Part shown: one piece after another, positions 60,084 through 64,000 of the stretch | How the letters are laid out: each line of letters starts with the position of its first letter | How positions within the stretch are numbered: the first letter of the stretch is position 1 | The notes under the pieces: model-generated | The model's database searches: none | Told to the model about the DNA's origin: nothing | The model's input: only the letters and a program-made list of their open reading frames with translations | Source of the DNA: Microvelia longipes | Taxonomy: Eukaryota; Arthropoda; Insecta; Hemiptera; Veliidae | Reading direction: 5' to 3' | Length of the DNA: 64,000 nucleotides | Assembly (NCBI GenBank): GCA_018340805.1 | Contig: JACMZG010001914.1 | Location: 16,758,152-16,822,151, forward strand | Program-made: the position numbers and the translations under genes

Positions 60084-60190
60084 TTAACTCACTCTTGAAG
60101 GAGGTTTCAATAAGGTTACACAGCTTTTAAGAGTCCCAAAATAATGTTTTATCCCTCTTAATGTATTGAGATAGGCTATTCCCCTGTATT
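60062..60190 (+). repeat. Dispersed repeat (ggttacacag family), copy 2
   Basis: Matches 58690-58815 in the same orientation. Confidence 0.55.
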
Positions 60191-60194
60191 ATAC

Positions 60195-60840
60195 ATCTCT
60201 ACGACTCTAGTTGTATTCCAAAATCTATCTTTAAGCATCCATGTAACTGTACAATTTTGTTTATTTATTATTTTAAGCCTTGAAAAGGATAAAATTATAT
60301 CGAAAGCTCGGCCAAATTAGTATTATTTATTATTTTGAATCTATTCCTCCTCAAAATTATTTATATTTAAAATAGAGGACCCTATAAAGTTTTTTTCGAC
60401 ATATGAAATTTCATTCTTTTTTCATTTTTAGATTTAAACACACTGTAAAAAACGCAACAAAATTCTAAATTGGTCTTTGGTAGACGGTTAGAGAAAATAT
60501 AAAAATACATTTGGATGTTTTATTTTAGCTGTAAAATCATATGATATGTATGATAGATGTTTTTTTTTAGCTTTTAAGTTATACGATGTATGAAAATATC
60601 ATAGGAGAAGAGAAATACAGTGACCAGATTAAATCTAATTTCATAGAGAGGAGAGTTTTTTTATTGACCTCAATATTTGGACTAAAGTAAACAAAAAGTA
60701 TTTTATGGTTTGGATTCCCAAGTAGGTTTGTTTAACCTTTACTAAATTATGCTTGTAATTTTTGTAAGTGTAAAGCAGATAATTGGAAGAGGTAGGGTGA
60801 GGGTTATTTAATCTTAGTAATACGAAAACAACTCTTTCAA
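60195..60840. other. AT-rich non-genic stretch
   Basis: Nothing recognised. Confidence 0.4.
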
Positions 60841-60847
60841 CAAAAAT

Positions 60848-60903
60848 GATTTTAATAATACGTATTTTTAACCTAACAGATCATCATCAGTGTCGTTGGA
60901 AAA
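60848..60903 (-). repeat. Penelope-like end motif, degenerate
   Basis: On the - strand, CTGATGA is followed by tgatctgttaggtt and AAAA. This resembles the right arm of the inverted repeat at 35.9 kb, with the GAAA box likewise changed. Confidence 0.4.
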
Positions 60904-61663
60904 ATATGTAGTTAATAGATGATTCACCTAACCTGTCTGCCTTTAACGTCAGATCTGTAAGACTTATCTTTCACTATTTTCGTTTTTCAAGACTATATAT
61001 ACTAATAAGTATAGCAAACTTCGTTTTAATTCAGCAAGAATATAATATAAAAGTTAAGCTGCATGGAGCGTGATCAGTCGTCAGCGTTGTGAAACCGGGA
61101 TGTCACCGGAATTATCGGTTTCAGGTGCTTTAAAGCCTCCTAATTGGTTTTCATAAAGTTGTCTGTCTGTAAGTATGTGAGTGTGTCTGTTATCGTAGTG
61201 TATTTATGCTAGAGAGTTGATAAATAAATAAAAGTTGTAGTTGTGCTATTCGAAAAATATTTTTGTATGACGTCACTAACCCGCAATAATTACTCAGTAA
61301 ATCTTTCGCAAAATCATAAAACGCGAAAAAATTATGCGATCAGCACGCATTTAATTATGTATAACATATAAGCTAAGTTACATCTCACTGTCACTGTTAG
61401 TTCAATTTTTATCAAATGACTCGTGTAAGTTTTAAAAAAAATTGTACAAATTCTGAAAATAATTTAATTAGGTTGAAATTCGGTTTAAGCATACACCATT
61501 ACGTAATAAATAAGTGCACTAAGTTTCGTTTTAAAATGACAAGTACATCCATGATTCTTGTTGATCAAATATAAGCATTATTAAGCGTGGTCAGTGCTTT
61601 TTGGGTGATCGTTGAGAATTATACGAATGTATTCACTATTTGAGAAAGAGCTCAAATAGTATA

Positions 61664-61691
61664 ATTCTGCCAAATATATATTTGGCAGAAT
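61664..61691. repeat. Perfect 28-bp palindrome at the array edge
   Basis: ATTCTGCCAAATAT and its complement mark the left boundary of the 57-bp array. A second inverted pair (ACTATTTGAG with its complement, about 61635-61660) lies just before. Confidence 0.85.
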
Positions 61692-62270
61692 ATTTTGTGG
61701 CGAACAAAGCGAGTCCGAAGACATGTTGCAGTATATATTTGGCAGAATATTTTGTGGCGAACAAAGCGAGTCCGAAGACATGTTGCAGTATATATTTGGC
61801 AGTTGTGGCGAACAAAGCGAGTCCGAAGACATGTTGCAGTATATATTTGGCAGAATATTTTGTGGCGAACAAAGCGAGTCCGAAGACATGTTGCAGTATA
61901 TATTTGGCAGAATATTTTGTGGCGAACAAAGCGAGTCCGAAGACATGTTGCAGTATATATTTGGCAGAATATTTTGTGGCGAACAAAGCGAGTCCGAAGA
62001 CATGTTGCAGTATATTTTGGCAGAATATTTTGTGGCGAACAAGCGAGTCCGAAGACATGTTGCAGTATATATTTGGCAGAATATTTGTGGCGAACAAAGC
62101 GAGTTGCAGTATATATTTGGCAGAATATTTTTGGCGAACAAAGCGAGTCCGAAGACATGTTGCAGTATATATTTGGCAGTATATTTTGGGGCGAACAAAG
62201 CGAGTCCGAAGACATGTTGCAGTACATATTTGGCAGTATATTTTGAGGCGAACAAAGCGAGTCCGAAGTA
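61684..62270. repeat. 57-bp minisatellite, ~10 units
   Basis: Units begin at ggcag (61684, 61741, 61798 and so on) and contain ggcgaacaaagcgagtccg, gacatgttgcag and tatatttggcag. Several units have small deletions (the third lacks aatatttt; one near 62100 lacks the centre). Because 57 is a multiple of three, reading frames without a stop stay open throughout. This yields ORFs of 150-231 codons on both strands, which I regard as artefacts rather than genes. Confidence 0.95.
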
Positions 62271-62344
62271 GGGAGGGTGATCGTAGCGACTCTAGTGTGA
62301 TGAGGAAAAGTTCCGAGGTACCTCTTACCTGATATTTTGAATAT

Positions 62345-63180
62345 CATTCGTTATAATATCGCACATTATGATACATTTTTAATGAAATTTAGTCTTAACT
62401 TTTACTAATTTAATTATGGTTATAAATAGTAAGTAATGCATGCTCGTAAACAAATGCATAATTTAACACATTAATGGTATTATGTATTGTTTTTTTAAAA
62501 ATATAATATGAGAAGTAAGATAAGCAAATAAAACATAAAATAAAAAAGTAAACAAAATAAAGTGAACATAGGGGTAAACAATTATTAATGAAAATTATGG
62601 GTAAAAATGAAGATAAAAATAAAGATTATAAAGTAAACGAAAAAAGAATTATAAAGTAGATTAACAGAGTTAGAAACGAGATCAAGAAACCGCAAGTAAA
62701 CCAGGAAATTTAAAATCGTTAAAGTATATGAAAATAAAAAAAGTACACAAGAATTTTTTCAAAGAATTAATATATATCATGGAAGAGATATTTGAAGGTT
62801 AAACAATGAATGTAATTTAATTTTCGATTGAATTAAATGAGTAATACACGAAAATAAAATAGGATAAAAACTTCAGGTATAGGGGCGAAAATTACTTAGA
62901 TTTTTTAAGAGGCAAAATTATTGAAGTGCAGACAACTTCACAAATTAAAATGTTAAAAGTACTGTATAAAGATGTCACGTATTGGATAGACAGATTACAT
63001 TTTTGCAACTAATTTAACATTATTTGGGATAGATTGACTTTAGTTCAACAAGTATAATTTTTAAAAAGAAAGGTTTCAAAAGGTTATTACAACAACTACA
63101 TCAAGTAAAAAAAAGTAAAATAATTACTTTAACAAATTAAATGTAAAATAGAGTTTATTTTGCATTTTTTACTAAATGTT
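62345..63180. other. AT-rich non-genic stretch
   Basis: Low-complexity A-rich DNA. Nothing recognised. Confidence 0.45.
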
Positions 63181-63184
63181 TTGG

Positions 63185-63265
63185 TTTCAGTAACCTTTTG
63201 CGAATATAGCCTGAAGATAACCCAAAGGGGTTGAAATGTATAGCTTTATTCAATTTAAAAAATAC
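63185..63265 (+). repeat. Penelope-like 3' end with intact hammerhead-like core
   Basis: CTGAAGA is followed by a five-pair stem (AACCC/GGGTT with a short loop) and GAAA at 63234-63237, then tgtatagctttatt. The core boxes fit the hammerhead consensus CTGANGA...GAAA. I could not find clear stems I and III, so activity is unproven. Confidence 0.4.
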
Positions 63266-63358
63266 GTGCAGAACTAAAGCCAACCTTTTTCAAATAATTA
63301 TGGAGCTCTACAAAAAAGATGTTTTGCTAATAAACTAATTTACATTTAAATTTAAAAA

Positions 63359-64000
63359 ATCGGGTACGGGGTAACTCGGAACTTTTACTCATCACATCGG
63401 ATTCGCTACGCTCATCCTCCAAGCATCGGACTTGCTTCGCTTGTCCTCAGAATATAAAATACGCAAAACTTATACTGCAACAATCGCTTCGTTCGTCCCC
63501 AGATGGTAAAAGCATCCGTATCATTCTCAGCGGAAAACATGCTCAATGCTACTTAACTTTTATGATTTAAGATAAACATAAGCATAACATAAAACCATTA
63601 TTATAATTGTCATATTAAACAAAATTTGGAGTACTTATTTATAGCGTAGAGGAATATACTTGTCTTAAATTTTACCTCAATTAGATTATTTCTAATTTTT
63701 ACAATTTTAGAAAAAATTGTCATTCGATAAAATTTGAACTAATGCTGATGATGAGATCAAAATCTGATCGCATCATTTTTTCCCGTCTTAAGATTTTTCG
63801 CTGAGTCATTATTGCGGGTTGATGGCGTTATAAAAAAATATTTTCTGAGTACACAACTACAGCGGTAGACTGATTTTTGTACGAAGTTCCATTCAACTCT
63901 CTAGCATGAACACACTAAGAGTTAAGATGATAACCGACACACACACACACAGACAGAAAACTGTGCGGAAACCACTTAGGAGGCCTTAAAAAACACCTGA
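63359..64000 (+). repeat. 0.7-kb element, copy cut by the window end
   Basis: Starts atcgggtacggggtaactcgg with two cggattcgctacgctcatcc-type modules. It runs through ctgagtcattattg, an aaatattttctgag block, tctctagcatgaacac and an AC run, and is still in register at the last base. Together with 42564-43270 it defines the family's left end. Confidence 0.8.

Larger units (their letters stand above)
61090..62333 (-). repeat. 0.7-kb element, reverse copy carrying the minisatellite
   Basis: Reading on the - strand: the left end atcaggtaag (complement near 62325-62333), cctcggaacttttcctcatcacac, and the cttcggactcgctttgttcg module, expanded. Then come the atttttatcaaatgac block (about 61405), tgacgtcata (about 61268), tctctagcataaatac and the AC-rich run. 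It lacks the extreme tail. Confidence 0.8.

Noticed and set aside
61684..62270. CRISPR array
   Set aside because: Repeats are contiguous without unique spacers, in a eukaryotic context and without cas genes.
61581..62347. Five overlapping ORFs of 153-231 codons as repeat-protein genes
   Set aside because: They are frames through a 57-bp tandem repeat on both strands; the unit length is divisible by three, and no start context or conserved fold supports a gene.

Overview
This window looks like eukaryotic nuclear DNA, most probably from an arthropod and probably an insect. It is very AT-rich, with long TA/TG microsatellites, tRNA-derived SINEs, Penelope-like 3' ends, widely spaced genes and spliceosomal signals. 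Only two protein-coding genes can be recognised with confidence. Everything else is intron or intergenic DNA packed with short repeats.

Layout. (1) 1-2.9 kb: an intronless importin-alpha (karyopherin-alpha) gene on the + strand, probably with one short 5'UTR intron. Its long acidic N-terminus lacks a recognisable importin-beta-binding domain. (2) 2.9-6.6 kb: a GC-rich repeat-like island, a partial copy of the main transposable element, palindromes and a TA microsatellite. (3) 6.6-13.6 kb: extremely AT-rich DNA downstream of the second gene, possibly its long 3'UTR. (4) 13.6-14.8 kb: the main coding exon, on the - strand, of a TENT5/FAM46 terminal nucleotidyltransferase. The reading frame runs 27 codons beyond the first start-like codon to a clear splice acceptor at 14798/14799, so the start codon lies in an upstream exon. 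(5) 14.8-64 kb: no further recognised gene. It may be the TENT5 first intron plus intergenic DNA. Within it I find repeats and a few unproven exons bounded by good splice signals (32.23-32.35 kb on -, 51.48-51.53 kb on +).

Repeats. One non-autonomous element of about 0.7 kb (42564-43270 is the best copy) recurs about ten times on both strands. One reverse copy at 61.1-62.3 kb has expanded part of itself into an array of about ten 57-bp units, and this array creates long artefactual ORFs in several frames. A tRNA-derived SINE family is present in at least eight pieces, all with the tRNA head towards the right, that is on the - strand. Several dispersed copies carry a hammerhead-like core (CTGANGA then GAAA) typical of Penelope-like element ends, and one of these is a 220-bp near-perfect inverted repeat. 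Two degenerate satellites (19.9-20.4 kb and 43.6-44.0 kb) and numerous perfect hairpins complete the picture.

Nothing in the window suggests an operon, a bacterial defence system or a virus. The two real genes are not obviously linked in function.
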